The notes below the pieces were generated by a model that was not told where the DNA came from, searched no databases, and saw only the letters and a program-made list of their open reading frames with translations. DNA of 64,000 bases from Gracilimonas sp040117685 (GTDB lineage Bacteria; Bacteroidota; Rhodothermia; Balneolales; Balneolaceae), in contig NZ_JBEDYP020000012.1 in the NCBI RefSeq assembly GCF_040117685.2, positions 248,001 to 312,000 on the forward strand. The letters run 5' to 3'. Position 1 is the first letter of the stretch, and each line of letters opens with the position of its first letter. A program made the position numbers and the translations under genes. Positions 40,682-50,486 of the stretch are shown here, in pieces.

Positions 40682-42598
40682 CTAAACCTTTACCTTTGCC
40701 TTTAGCTTAACATTATCAATAATGCCGGCAACACCGATTCCGATTTCATCATGAAGTTCTTCCTGGGTACCGTGCTCTACTATACGATCGGGAATACCCA
40801 TTATTTTAAGAGAGGGTTTTTCATCTTTCTCAGCGATGTACTCAGCAACAGCACTTCCGAATCCACCCATCCTTGAACCGTCTTCAAGTGTGATAATATG
40901 ACTGTATTTGTCACAAACCTGATCAATTAATTCTGTATCAAGTGGTTTGGCGTAACGCATGTCATAATGCCCGATCTCAATTCCCTCTTTAGAAAGCTGA
41001 TCAGCGGCTTCAAATACATATTTCCCAATCGGACCAAAGCTGAGTATGGCAATATCGTCACCTTTCCTGAGCTCTGTACCTTTGCCGATTTCCATCAGTT
41101 CAAAGCTTTCACGAACATTCATGCCGGTAGCCCTTCCTCGCGGGTAACGAATGGCCCAGGCGGCATCATCATATTTTGAAGCAGTATACATCATATCCCG
41201 CAGATCCTGCTCGTTCAGTGGGGAAGAAATAATCATATTGGGGATAGCCCGCATATAAGCGGTGTCGTAGGCCCCATGGTGAGTGGGGCCGTCAGCTCCT
41301 ACAAGCCCGGCACGGTCAATACAAAATACAACCGGTAAGTTTTGGATGGCTACATCATGAACCAGCTGATCATAACCCCTCTGTAAGAAGGAAGAATAAA
41401 TAGCACAAAAAGCTTTCTTTCCTTCGGCAGCTAATCCGGCGGCAAAAGTAACAGCATGTTGTTCAGCAATGCCAACATCGAACGCACGATCGGGAAATGT
41501 ATTCATCATCGGCCATAAGCTTGACCCGCTGGGCATAGCCGGCGTCATACTTACAATTCGTTCATCTTTTTCAGCCAGTTCAACCAAAGCTTCTCCAAAT
41601 ACATCCTGATACTTTGGTATGGGGTTTGGTTTCGATGGTGCAGAAAGAGATTTTCCGGTGATCTTGTCAAAAGGGCTGCTGGAGGCATGCCATTTTGTTT
41701 GTTCCCGCTCTGCCGGGGCAAATCCTTTCCCTTTAACCGTAACGGTGTGGAGTAATTTAGGTCCCTTAACATCTTTAAGGTCTTCCAGCGTTTTGCGGAG
41801 TCCATCCACATCGTGTCCATCCACCGGACCGTAGTATTTAAATCCTAAGGAGCGAAAAAGAGAACCGGGGGTTAGTGCTGCGGTCATGGCTTTTTCAAGA
41901 CGAGAAGCAATCTTGCGCATCTTCTCGCCGGCAGATTTAAAGTGCCCGAGCATGTCGTACACTTCATCCCGCATTTTATTGTAGGTTTTGCTGGTGGTGA
42001 TATCTGCTAAATACTCTTTAAGGGCTCCCACATTCGGGTCAATCGACATATTGTTGTCGTTGAGGATCACCAGGATATCACTATTCATGGCCCCGGCATT
42101 ATTCATCGCTTCAAAAGCGAGACCGGCCGTCATGGCTCCGTCACCTATAACAGCCACCACTTTTTTGTCGGATTGATCCAAATCGCGGGCCACAGCCATG
42201 CCTAAAGCAGCAGAAATTGAAGTGCTGGAATGACCTACTCCAAAGGTGTCATATTCACTTTCCGATCGTTTTGGAAACCCTGAAAGTCCGCCATATACCC
42301 GATTGGTATGAAACTGTTCTCTGCGGCCGGTTAAAATTTTATGTCCGTAGGCCTGGTGTCCAACATCCCACACCAAGAGGTCTTTGGGTGTATCATATAC
42401 AAAATGGAGTGCGGTAGTCAGCTCAACTACACCAAGACTGGCCCCAAAATGCCCGCCATGAACAGAAACGATGTCAATGATATACTGGCGAAGCTCATCG
42501 CAAACATCCTGAAGCTGATCGGCCCCAAGCTTTTTTAAATCGGAAGGAGAATTAATCTGGGCGAGTAACTTTCCCGGTGTTGGCTGTTTCTGTTCCAT
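40682..42598 (-). CDS. dxs: 1-deoxy-D-xylulose-5-phosphate synthase
   Basis: First enzyme of the MEP isoprenoid pathway: joins pyruvate and glyceraldehyde 3-phosphate with thiamine diphosphate. Length 638 is typical. The thiamine site is seen as AVIGDGAMTAGLAFEAMNNAG (GDG...N); the catalytic His region is GHQAYGHKILTGR; the transketolase-like second domain has DVGIAEQHAVTFAAGLAAEG and RAGLVGADGPTHHGAYD. It lies 13 bases downstream of xseB and is followed at two bases by a lipoprotein gene. Confidence 0.97.
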   Translation of the reverse strand: MEQKQPTPGKLLAQINSPSDLKKLGADQLQDVCDELRQYIIDIVSVHGGHFGASLGVVELTTALHFVYDTPKDLLVWDVGHQAYGHKILTGRREQFHTNRVYGGLSGFPKRSESEYDTFGVGHSSTSISAALGMAVARDLDQSDKKVVAVIGDGAMTAGLAFEAMNNAGAMNSDILVILNDNNMSIDPNVGALKEYLADITTSKTYNKMRDEVYDMLGHFKSAGEKMRKIASRLEKAMTAALTPGSLFRSLGFKYYGPVDGHDVDGLRKTLEDLKDVKGPKLLHTVTVKGKGFAPAEREQTKWHASSSPFDKITGKSLSAPSKPNPIPKYQDVFGEALVELAEKDERIVSMTPAMPSGSSLWPMMNTFPDRAFDVGIAEQHAVTFAAGLAAEGKKAFCAIYSSFLQRGYDQLVHDVAIQNLPVVFCIDRAGLVGADGPTHHGAYDTAYMRAIPNMIISSPLNEQDLRDMMYTASKYDDAAWAIRYPRGRATGMNVRESFELMEIGKGTELRKGDDIAILSFGPIGKYVFEAADQLSKEGIEIGHYDMRYAKPLDTELIDQVCDKYSHIITLEDGSRMGGFGSAVAEYIAEKDEKPSLKIMGIPDRIVEHGTQEELHDEIGIGVAGIIDNVKLKAKVKV

Positions 42599-42611
42599 AG
42601 GTTTTAAAAAT

Positions 42612-42815
42612 TTACTGCGAATTCGCTTCGTTTACTTGTTCTATACGAAGTTCAGCTTGTTCTAAAATTTCGGTGCAAAACTGAGACATCTTCACGCCTT
42701 CCTCGTATAGCTTTACAGAATCTTCAAGTGTAATCTCTTCATCTTCAAGTTGTTCCACTATCGATTCCAATTTCTTTAAAGCCTCTTCGAAGCTAAGTCG
42801 TTCCTTTTCTGCCAT
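42612..42815 (-). CDS. xseB: exodeoxyribonuclease VII small subunit
   Basis: Small helical subunit of exonuclease VII (67 residues). It matches the family pattern LSFEEALKKLESIVEQLEDEEITLEDSVKLYEEG. The large subunit xseA is not adjacent. It is the first gene of the operon with dxs, an arrangement seen in many bacteria. Confidence 0.93.
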   Translation of the reverse strand: MAEKERLSFEEALKKLESIVEQLEDEEITLEDSVKLYEEGVKMSQFCTEILEQAELRIEQVNEANSQ

Positions 42816-42928
42816 TAAGATTTTTTCTACAGTGATTTGAATGCAGTTCAGCCCTCAAGGATACCGGTTTTTTAGGAAAAAGGCACAGTTTACTGTGATG
42901 TAAATGATGTTTTAGATGAAAAGGATGT

Positions 42929-43312
42929 TCAGAGATAGTGTTCAAGGCGATGAAACTTTAGCCTGTTATTTCCAAAGTTAATTAGTAGCCCTACTTCCAA
43001 TTGGTAAGCTTCAAGGTAGTTCAAGGCTTGTGCAATATGAGCTTTTTCAAGTTGAAGAACGGCTTTAAGCTCTACCGATATCTTTTGTTCTACCAGTAAA
43101 TCAACTCGTCTCATCCCTAATTGAACTCCCTTATACATAATCGGCATCGAAAACTCAGATTCATACTCAAGGCCACACTTACCTAATTCAATAGCTAAGG
43201 CCCGCTGGTAAATTTTCTCCTGAAACCCATTACCAAGTGTATTATGCACTTCCATAGCACATCCAATAATAGTTCTTGTCAGTTCGGTATACTTGTAAAT
43301 TTTGTTAGTCAT
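42929..43312 (-). CDS. GxxExxY family protein
   Basis: A 127-residue protein of the GxxExxY family (PD-(D/E)XK nuclease-like fold): GNGFQEKIYQRALAIEL is the naming motif, followed by a second part with VDLLVEQKISVELKAV, where Asp, Glu and Lys sit as in PD-(D/E)XK enzymes. The function is unknown; members are scattered and often lineage-specific, so the gene may have been acquired. It lies between xseB and comEC on the same strand, with gaps of 113 and 43 bases. Confidence 0.85.
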   Translation of the reverse strand: MTNKIYKYTELTRTIIGCAMEVHNTLGNGFQEKIYQRALAIELGKCGLEYESEFSMPIMYKGVQLGMRRVDLLVEQKISVELKAVLQLEKAHIAQALNYLEAYQLEVGLLINFGNNRLKFHRLEHYL

Positions 43313-43355
43313 AAAAAAATTATCCTGTTAATCTAAATCATCACAGCAATCATAG

Positions 43356-45758
43356 TCACCAGTGGATGCGCTCTATGGACTTTCCATCCGATTCAAAAAT
43401 GATGGCTCGTTCACGGCTGGTGAATAATAGGTGGGCGTCTGTTTGGTAAAGACGATTTAATGCCTCCCTGTGAGGATGCCGGAACCGGTTTCGTTCGGCC
43501 AGAGAAACAACAGCTATTTCGGGCGTGACTTGTTCAAGAAATGTTGTGCCCGAGCTTGTACGACTTCCATGATGACCAACCTTAAGAAGATCAGTGTCCA
43601 GCAAATGTTCATAAGCATGAACCAGTCGTTCTTCCTGTTCTTCGCCGGCATCTCCGGTAAATAGAAATTCGGACTCGCCGTAAATGACATTCAACACCAG
43701 GGAATGTTCATTTGGGTCGGCGTTATAAATGTGGCCATTGGGGCCAAGTACGAGAAACAGCATGGAAGGGTCGGGAGCAAGGGTATCTCCGGATACCAAA
43801 GATTTAACAGGAATCGACTTTTCTTGAGCTAACTTCAGGTATGATTGGTACAAGTTGGATTCGTAGCGATAGCCGGAATTGTAAATAACATCGACCGGGA
43901 TGGATTCCATTAAATCGATAATACCCCCAATATGATCAGCGTGGGGATGGCTCAGAATGATAGCATCCAGCTTTCGAATACCTGCTGATTTAAGGTGAGG
44001 GATAATGACGGACTTGCCACTGTTATATCCGGGCGACCAGACGCCGGCATCAATCAGGATGTGTTTGCCGTTTGGGGTGTGAAGAAGGGCGGCATCACCC
44101 TGACCCACGTCAAAAAACGTGACCCGCAATGGAGCAGATTGTAGCTTTTCAATTGTGTTCAGAGATAAAATCAGGCAAGCCGTTGCAAGAAAGACAGCCG
44201 CCAGTTTCCAACGTAAGGCAGAAGTATACCAGGCAGCTATGCTCAAAATCAGAAATAGCCAGAGGAAAAAGATCAGGTTGCTGCTCAGGGAAGCTGTGGT
44301 CCATGCCCAATCCCATTCCGCGACCATGTTCACAAAGTCACTCATCCAGCCAAGAAAGATGTAAGAAGGGTAATTCAAGACAAATCCTGCTGAAGGAATT
44401 ACAGCGGTGACAAAAAGTGCTACCAACGATAGCGGAACTACGACCCCAAGAAATGGTACAAAAAGTGCATTAGCTATCGGGCTTACCAAAGAAATTTCCC
44501 CAAAGTAATAGACCTGCAGAGGATACAACCCGAACTGTACGACAAGGGAAACGATGACGACCATCAGAGGTTTGCTATACCATCGAACCCGAACCCAATA
44601 AGGCAGCAGGTTTTGAATGACCGGAAGGATGAGCAATATAATCAGCACGGCTGAAAACGAAAGCTGAAAACCGATATCAAAAAGTTGCGAAGGATTGATG
44701 ATCAAAAGAACCAGAGCCGCTGCAGCGGTAAGGTTGATGGAGTCATTAATTTTATGAAAGAGCTTGCCGTAGGTCAGAAAGCCGGCCATTACAGATGCTC
44801 TCATCACAGATGGGGAAAACCCGGTGATGCCGGCATAGCTGAATAGAATGAGAATCAGCAAAAGCAGCCCGACTTTTCTTCCATGTTTTTTGGTCCAGAA
44901 ATAAGGAATGATAATCCAGAAGGGGGCAATGATGAACCCAACATGTAAGCCCGAAACCGCCATGATATGAGAAAGGCCGGCCCGGGCAAAAGCCATTTTT
45001 GACTCACTGTCTAATTCTTGTTTGTACCCAATCAGTAAGGCTTTAGCTATATGGGAAGTTTGGGTGTCAAAATTTTTATCAACAAGCTTTAAGGCTCTTT
45101 CTCTCCACCAAACCCACTCAGCGCGCTTAGTGTTTGGTTGTAGGTGGTGAAGGCTGTCGAGCTTGATTTGAACAGATATTCCACGGGATTGAAGGTAGGC
45201 TTTGTAATCAAAATCCAGCGGATTTCGCTTCTCGGAAATAGGGACGATGGTTCCTGAAAAGCGTACCTGATCTCCAAGGGTAACATTTCCAGCTGCCTCA
45301 TCGGCCAGAACTCTTGTTGTGTATGGATAGTCAGAATTCAACTGATGGATTTCAGTTTCTGATACAGATAAATCCCAACGCTCTTTACCGGATGAAGTGG
45401 TGGAAATAGAAATTACAGACCCGGTTATACTGATGGGTTCCCAGTCGGAGATCTGTATCAATTTTATAATCAGAGGAGACCCCTGGGCGGAATGAAGGGC
45501 ACTCCTCAATATTCCAAAAGAGATGATTAGCATGAGAAACAGAGAGATTCCCAATTTGGAAAAAACAACAGATGATGACAGGTGAACCTTCCACTCAACC
45601 AAGCAAAACATAAGGCAAATCAGAGCAAAAAGAATGATTGAGAGGGGCAGGGCAGGGTGATGGTATTCATGGATAAGGATCCCGGCCATCATCAGTAAAA
45701 CAATTCTTACAGATGGGTATCGGCTAAAGGGAAATTGGTATGTTGTTCGGGCTCCCAT
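43356..45758 (-). CDS. comEC: ComEC/Rec2 family DNA-uptake channel
   Basis: Inner-membrane channel for natural transformation. Layout: N-terminal helices and DUF4131 domain (about residues 25-200), the Competence domain of many transmembrane helices (about 220-500, including LSHIMAVSGLHVGFIIAPFW), and a C-terminal metallo-beta-lactamase-like domain with LSHPHADHIGGI and KVGHHGSRTS. Length 800 is typical. The presence suggests the organism may take up DNA, which could help island movement. It is likely read together with the GxxExxY gene. Confidence 0.93.
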   Translation of the reverse strand: MGARTTYQFPFSRYPSVRIVLLMMAGILIHEYHHPALPLSIILFALICLMFCLVEWKVHLSSSVVFSKLGISLFLMLIISFGILRSALHSAQGSPLIIKLIQISDWEPISITGSVISISTTSSGKERWDLSVSETEIHQLNSDYPYTTRVLADEAAGNVTLGDQVRFSGTIVPISEKRNPLDFDYKAYLQSRGISVQIKLDSLHHLQPNTKRAEWVWWRERALKLVDKNFDTQTSHIAKALLIGYKQELDSESKMAFARAGLSHIMAVSGLHVGFIIAPFWIIIPYFWTKKHGRKVGLLLLILILFSYAGITGFSPSVMRASVMAGFLTYGKLFHKINDSINLTAAAALVLLIINPSQLFDIGFQLSFSAVLIILLILPVIQNLLPYWVRVRWYSKPLMVVIVSLVVQFGLYPLQVYYFGEISLVSPIANALFVPFLGVVVPLSLVALFVTAVIPSAGFVLNYPSYIFLGWMSDFVNMVAEWDWAWTTASLSSNLIFFLWLFLILSIAAWYTSALRWKLAAVFLATACLILSLNTIEKLQSAPLRVTFFDVGQGDAALLHTPNGKHILIDAGVWSPGYNSGKSVIIPHLKSAGIRKLDAIILSHPHADHIGGIIDLMESIPVDVIYNSGYRYESNLYQSYLKLAQEKSIPVKSLVSGDTLAPDPSMLFLVLGPNGHIYNADPNEHSLVLNVIYGESEFLFTGDAGEEQEERLVHAYEHLLDTDLLKVGHHGSRTSSGTTFLEQVTPEIAVVSLAERNRFRHPHREALNRLYQTDAHLLFTSRERAIIFESDGKSIERIHW

Positions 45759-45812
45759 GTAAGTAAGAGCGATAAATCACCCATTCCTTACAAAAAATTT
45801 AGTGGCTGAAAT

Positions 45813-45841
45813 AAAAAAGCCTGACCAATTGGTCAGGCTTT
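45813..45841 (-). terminator. terminator after the sugar dehydrogenase gene
   Basis: Perfect 20-base palindrome GCCTGACCAATTGGTCAGGC flanked by A6 and T runs. It lies 26 bases after the stop of the minus-strand sugar dehydrogenase gene and upstream of comEC. Confidence 0.85.
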
Positions 45842-45866
45842 AGGTAAAAAATATCAGGTAACGTAA

Positions 45867-47012
45867 TTAGTTCTCTGTAGGAACCAGCCTGTAAATGCCA
45901 TCTCCTTCCGCGGAGAAATAAATGTATCCATCCGGTCCCTGTTCAACGGCGCGGATTCTCCCGGTTCCTTCAACCAGTTTTTGTTCACTAACAACTTCGC
46001 TCCCATCCAAATCCAGGTGGGCGATATAGGCAAACTTCAAAGAACCGATGAGAAGATCTCCCTCCCAGCCGGGATACTTATCACTGGTAATAAAAGCCAT
46101 TCCCGATGGAGCAATTGATGGATCCCAATAGGTGATGGGCTGTTCCATGCCTTCGCGAGCAGTATCTTCGGCAAACTCGGTTCCGTCATAATTAATACCA
46201 TAGCTGATTACAGGCCATCCATAGTTATTGCCCGGCTCAATTATATTAACTTCATCTCCGCCACGGGGGCCATGCTCATGTGCCCAAACTAATCCGGTTT
46301 CTGGGTGAACGGCCATGCCCTGAGGGTTCCTGTGCCCGTATGTGTACATAGCATCAAGGCCGTCTTTGCCTACAAAAGGATTGTCGGAAGGAACAGAGCC
46401 ATCTGCATTCAGACGGTAAATTTTACCACCGTCACGATTAATATCTTGTGGTAACTCGCTACGATTTCCGCGATCTCCGATGGAGAAAAACAGGTAGCCG
46501 TTATCATCAAAAACTATGCGGCTTCCATAATGTTGGCCGCGTCGGGAGTTTGGTGTCCCTTTATAAATCTCTTCAATGGAAGTAAGGCTGTTTCCATCCA
46601 ATTTTGCACGGATGATTTTTGTATTACTTCCGGAACCTTCACCATCGCTGGATGCATAGGAAAAGTAAATCCAACCGTTTTCTTCGTAGTTTGGGTGAGT
46701 TTCCACATCCAGAAATCCACCCTGCCCGTTTACGTCAAGGTCAGAGGGGATGCCTTCGGTAATTTCAGCTGCAATCTCCCCATTGCTAATGTGGAATAAG
46801 GTACCACCTTTCTCAGTTACCAGCATATCGCCGTTTGGGAGAAAGCCGATTCCCCAGCCAATGCGAATACCTTCTGCAACTAATTCAGCTTCAACGCTGA
46901 GGTCTGAGGCGGGCGGGGTTTTAGTATCGCTGGTTTGGCTGTTACACCCGGTAGAAAAAACAAGCAGTGCAACAACGGGCAGTAATTTTTGGATGCATTT
47001 TTTGAAAATCAT
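45867..47012 (-). CDS. PQQ-dependent aldose sugar dehydrogenase, lipoprotein
   Basis: Beta-propeller dehydrogenase of the soluble aldose sugar dehydrogenase (GSDH/YliI) family. It oxidises sugars outside the cytoplasm with PQQ as cofactor. The signal peptide ends FSTGC (lipobox Cys23). Family marks are GWGIGFLPNGDMLVTEKGG, YGSRIVFDDNGYLFFSIGDRG, YTYGHRNPQGMAVHPETG and WAHEHGPRGGDEVN. Length 381 is normal. It is followed by a strong terminator and preceded by the thioredoxin-like gene at 24 bases, so the two may be cotranscribed. Confidence 0.9.
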   Translation of the reverse strand: MIFKKCIQKLLPVVALLVFSTGCNSQTSDTKTPPASDLSVEAELVAEGIRIGWGIGFLPNGDMLVTEKGGTLFHISNGEIAAEITEGIPSDLDVNGQGGFLDVETHPNYEENGWIYFSYASSDGEGSGSNTKIIRAKLDGNSLTSIEEIYKGTPNSRRGQHYGSRIVFDDNGYLFFSIGDRGNRSELPQDINRDGGKIYRLNADGSVPSDNPFVGKDGLDAMYTYGHRNPQGMAVHPETGLVWAHEHGPRGGDEVNIIEPGNNYGWPVISYGINYDGTEFAEDTAREGMEQPITYWDPSIAPSGMAFITSDKYPGWEGDLLIGSLKFAYIAHLDLDGSEVVSEQKLVEGTGRIRAVEQGPDGYIYFSAEGDGIYRLVPTEN

Positions 47013-47035
47013 AATAAGCCTTTGGTTAATCCTGG

Positions 47036-47494
47036 TTATTGGTATAAAAACTGTCGGAATTCATCTACGCCCATATAACCTGTTTTTTTCTTGATAACGT
47101 TTCCTTGTGAATCAAGGATCAGGGAGGTCGGAAAAACATAAGCCCCTTTGCTTTGGGCGAATTCTTTAGAGGGGACTTCCTGTCCGTTAAACTGAATGGG
47201 TTCTGCGGAGTTCCCATCGATGCGGACGGGAATATAGTTGGCATCCAAAACCTGGCGCACTGTAGAGTCGGGAAACACTTCCCGATCCATGGCCCGGCAA
47301 TACTTGCACCCGATTTCATATACATCCACAAAAATGAGTTTATCTGTGGAGGCAGCTACTTCCTGGGCTTTATTGATGGGAATCCATTCCGGTGAATTCT
47401 CAATCACATTAGGCTGAACCTTGGTGAGCGAGTTGTACATAAAAAATCCAAGAAATGCACAAGCTACGACGGTGATAACAACTTTCTTATTCAT
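47036..47494 (-). CDS. membrane-anchored thioredoxin-like protein
   Basis: A 152-residue protein with an N-terminal transmembrane helix or uncleaved signal (about residues 4-22) and a thioredoxin fold of the thiol:disulfide interchange type. The active-site motif is CKYC (EIGCKYCRAMDREVF), followed by the cis-Pro region FPTSLILDSQG. It is probably outside the cytoplasm and reduces or forms disulfides of exported proteins. It lies 24 bases upstream of the sugar dehydrogenase. Confidence 0.87.
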   Translation of the reverse strand: MNKKVVITVVACAFLGFFMYNSLTKVQPNVIENSPEWIPINKAQEVAASTDKLIFVDVYEIGCKYCRAMDREVFPDSTVRQVLDANYIPVRIDGNSAEPIQFNGQEVPSKEFAQSKGAYVFPTSLILDSQGNVIKKKTGYMGVDEFRQFLYQ

Positions 47495-47624
47495 TCAAGA
47501 AAATAATTGGTTAAAATGAAAAATAGTAAATCTGAGGCATTTGTTAAGCATGAAACGAATTTAAAAACGGTTAAAGTTCAACAGCTGAAAGCAGATTTTT
47601 TTACCTTTCTGAAAAAACTGATCT

Positions 47625-47831
47625 ATGAAAGAAAGAGATTCATACAGGCTGGGCAACGTACAGGTTTCCATCACAGAAACGGACAAACCCAATAAATTAA
47701 AAGTTGAGTGTTTTGACGGGGAATACCGCTCGGAATTTACCGTTAGTGAATATGAGTTTAAAAACTATCGTCGCCTGATGAACCAGCGAATTACCCAGGC
47801 TTATAAAAACATTGACGGCGAAGAAGATTAA
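47625..47831 (+). CDS. small hypothetical protein
   Basis: A 68-residue basic protein, probably a small beta-rich fold (NVQVSITETDKPNKLKVECF ... SEFTVSEYEFKNYRRLM). No family is recognised. It is the only plausible gene in the plus-strand gap between the thioredoxin-like gene and the PycTM gene, and its last four bases overlap the 3' end of the latter. The divergent region before it has no clear promoter. Confidence 0.5.
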   Translation: MKERDSYRLGNVQVSITETDKPNKLKVECFDGEYRSEFTVSEYEFKNYRRLMNQRITQAYKNIDGEED

Positions 47832-48427
47832 AAGCCTGCCCCACCTGAAATAAGCAGATATACCAAAATAAAACTGCTTACCGATAGTACCAGTCCCACC
47901 ATAAAAACATTGTAGGCAATTCTGATTAGCCGGTATTTCTCAGAAAGCACAGAGCCCAACCCGTATAAATCACGCGCCATAGTATCGTAAAGGCGTTCAC
48001 TGTCGGTCATCAGCTCCTCCATTCCGGTTACATAATCTTCACGGTTCAGCTTATTGAAGTTTCCGAAGAAGAGGATGTTGGAGCGGTTAGAACGTACATC
48101 TTCCAGCGACACATCTTCCTTACTCACCCTGGGGCGGGCTGCCAAAACGGAATAAACCAGGGCAATCATGCAGGTTACCAATAAAATAGAAGTAGGTATA
48201 AGCAGCCAGGGATTCGAGTCAATTTTCGGGGAAATGGAGGCAATGATGATGGAAATAATAATACCGTTGATGCTGATCATGATATTTGACTTGTTATCAG
48301 CAATGGCACTTAGCTCAATGTGCGTGCGGTATGAAGTCCGAAACATATCCGAAACACCTCGTTTACGTGAGCCGAGATCTTTCTTTTCTGCTTCTTGTTG
48401 AGGGTTTTCCGGTTGCGTGTCTGACAT
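47828..48427 (-). CDS. PycTM-type (DUF5706) membrane protein, Pycsar-effector-like
   Basis: A 199-residue membrane protein of the PycTM/DUF5706 type, the transmembrane effector of Pycsar anti-phage systems. Conserved start: RTSYRTHIELSAIADNKSNIMISINGIIISI; transmembrane helices at about residues 50-68, 74-95 and 172-195, with a cytoplasmic helical segment between. In known systems a cyclic pyrimidine nucleotide triggers membrane damage. Here the gene follows a nucleotide cyclase gene on the same strand by 45 bases, which suggests a signal-effector pair. No other defence genes are adjacent. Confidence 0.82.
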   Translation of the reverse strand: MSDTQPENPQQEAEKKDLGSRKRGVSDMFRTSYRTHIELSAIADNKSNIMISINGIIISIIIASISPKIDSNPWLLIPTSILLVTCMIALVYSVLAARPRVSKEDVSLEDVRSNRSNILFFGNFNKLNREDYVTGMEELMTDSERLYDTMARDLYGLGSVLSEKYRLIRIAYNVFMVGLVLSVSSFILVYLLISGGAGF

Positions 48428-48472
48428 AGTTTTCCCGAATTGTGAATCGATAAGATACGAAAAGGCAATGAA

Positions 48473-50440
48473 TTAATGAGTGTTGAGGCTTACTTTTGAT
48501 TCTTTAGGCAGCCCGATTTTATTTACCAGCTCTTCAAAGCGTGAATCTCCTTTAAGATCCCGGATAATTGGCAGTGTTTGTAAAAGCAGAAGAGAGCCCA
48601 GCCTTTGTTTGTAACCCTTATTCAGGTATTTGAATGCCCGGTCTTTATCCCCAAGAGCTGCATACACCATGGCATAATCAAGCGTGAGGTTTTGGTGGGG
48701 TTGAGCTTTTTCCCGTTTCTTGATCAATTCGATACTTTCTTCCGTCCTTTTTTTGTCGCCCATCAGTGCATATATACACGCGAGCTGAGACCCTCCTTTA
48801 TACTTAGAGTCGATCAGGTCGATATATTTTTTGGCGGCCCGTAAGGCTTTGTCATATTTTTTTTGACTCATATAAACCAACGCCTTTCCTTCCAGGGCGG
48901 CACGGAAGAGCGGGTCTAAATCGAGGGCTTCATTAAAGTGATTCAGAGCTTTTTCATAATTTCCAACTACCCAGTGAGAGCGACCGAGTTCGAGTAGAGC
49001 CGGTAGTGAAAGTGGATCGATTTTAGCAGCAGCTTCAGCCTGTCGAAGCATTCTATCAAACCGGCCAATGATACGATTAAAAAAAGAAAGGGCTTGCCGG
49101 GCTTCACTGCTGTCCGGCTCCATAGTAATAGCTTTTCGGAAATTAGACTCGGCCATATAAAAATCCCACTTGAAAAACAGGTTCACAAAGCCGAGTGCAA
49201 TGTAAGAGTCGGCACGGGAATTATTTATTTCAATAGCCTTAATGGCATTCTTCTCAGCTTTGGTAAAAGCTTTTTCTCCCGGCATATGGCCTATTGTGCC
49301 GAGGTAGGTATAACAATTTGCAAGATAGGAGTAGGCGTTAGTATATGTGTTGCATTCATTAATGGCCTTTTCGAAAAAGGTAATGGCTTTTTTGACTGCC
49401 TCAGGGGATCGTTTGTTCCAATAAAAAAGGCCTTGTAAATAATAGTTATAGGCATCAATATTTTGAGTGGAAGATTCATAAAGGCGCCCTCTTTCCAGCT
49501 CGGTAAAGCTATCTTCCAGCCGGGCCACGATCTTAAGGGCAATTTCGTCCTGCACCGAAAAAATATCCTTCATTTCGCCGTCAAAGTTTTCCGACCAGAT
49601 ATGGAACCCGTCATCCGCATTAATAAGCTGAGCGGTAACCCGGATACGATCACCGGCCTTGCGAACACTGCCTTCCAGTATAGTGGTTACGTTCAATTCC
49701 TTACCAATGTCGCGGATATCCTTTGTCAGGCTTTTATAAGCAAAAACGGAGGTGCGTGAGGCAACACGGAGGTCTTTTACTTTTGTGAGTGTGTTGATAA
49801 TTTCCTCGGTAATGCCATCACTGAAATAGTCGTTATCGGCATCAGGACTGAAGTTAGAAAAGGGTAAAACGGCGATGCTTTTCTGTGAGCTTCCCGTAAG
49901 TTCTTCGATATAGCTTTGTTTGGGAACTTCGAGCCCGCGATCGGCCAGGGCGTAGATGCTCATCGGGATGTAAATATTCTTGAGTTCATGTTCCCCGAAA
50001 GCCTCAACACGAATGCCGGGATGATTTTTAATTTCATCAAATACCTTGCCCGATATCATAACAGACCCGGTAATGCCCAGTGCCTGAACACGTGCGGCTA
50101 CATTAACGGCATCTCCATAAATGCCTTCATCGTCATAAACAACATCCCCGATGTGAATACCTATGCGTAGGGGAACCACCGGCTCATTTCTGAGCTCGGC
50201 CTGTATTTCCTTGGCGCAGGTAACTGCATCCAGTGCACTGCCAAACATGATGAGCGTGCCATCCCCATAATACTGCATTACCTGCCCGTGATATTTAAGT
50301 AAATATTTCTCTATAACGAAACGCTGCCGATCTCTCAGTGCTTTTGCCTTCTCCTCATTATCCTGCATCATTTTTGAATAACCGACAATATCGGCAAACA
50401 TGATGGCGGCTAGCAGTCGTATGTTGTTAGTTTGGGCCAT
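48473..50440 (-). CDS. class III nucleotide cyclase fused to TolB-like and TPR domains
   Basis: A 655-residue signalling protein. Residues 5-150 form a class III cyclase: AAIMFADIVGYSKMM and YYGDGTLIMFG carry the two metal Asp residues, and GDAVNVAARV holds the catalytic Asn and Arg. The two positions that choose adenine in adenylate cyclases (Lys and Asp) are Gln and Gly here. Residues 190-320 resemble the TolB-N/FlgO-like domain (SIAVLPFSNFSPDADNDYFSDGITEEII), and the rest is TPR repeats (about 330-620). It has no signal peptide. It directly precedes the PycTM-type gene. Many Balneolota cyclases have this layout, so a housekeeping signalling role remains possible. Confidence 0.85.
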   Translation of the reverse strand: MAQTNNIRLLAAIMFADIVGYSKMMQDNEEKAKALRDRQRFVIEKYLLKYHGQVMQYYGDGTLIMFGSALDAVTCAKEIQAELRNEPVVPLRIGIHIGDVVYDDEGIYGDAVNVAARVQALGITGSVMISGKVFDEIKNHPGIRVEAFGEHELKNIYIPMSIYALADRGLEVPKQSYIEELTGSSQKSIAVLPFSNFSPDADNDYFSDGITEEIINTLTKVKDLRVASRTSVFAYKSLTKDIRDIGKELNVTTILEGSVRKAGDRIRVTAQLINADDGFHIWSENFDGEMKDIFSVQDEIALKIVARLEDSFTELERGRLYESSTQNIDAYNYYLQGLFYWNKRSPEAVKKAITFFEKAINECNTYTNAYSYLANCYTYLGTIGHMPGEKAFTKAEKNAIKAIEINNSRADSYIALGFVNLFFKWDFYMAESNFRKAITMEPDSSEARQALSFFNRIIGRFDRMLRQAEAAAKIDPLSLPALLELGRSHWVVGNYEKALNHFNEALDLDPLFRAALEGKALVYMSQKKYDKALRAAKKYIDLIDSKYKGGSQLACIYALMGDKKRTEESIELIKKREKAQPHQNLTLDYAMVYAALGDKDRAFKYLNKGYKQRLGSLLLLQTLPIIRDLKGDSRFEELVNKIGLPKESKVSLNTH

Positions 50441-50486
50441 TTTTTATGGCAATGGGGCTTAGTGATTTAGAAAGACTTGACCGTAA

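Noticed and set aside
47507..47695. 62-residue open frame on the plus strand
   Set aside because: It overlaps the better candidate at 47625-47831 in another frame and has no protein features.
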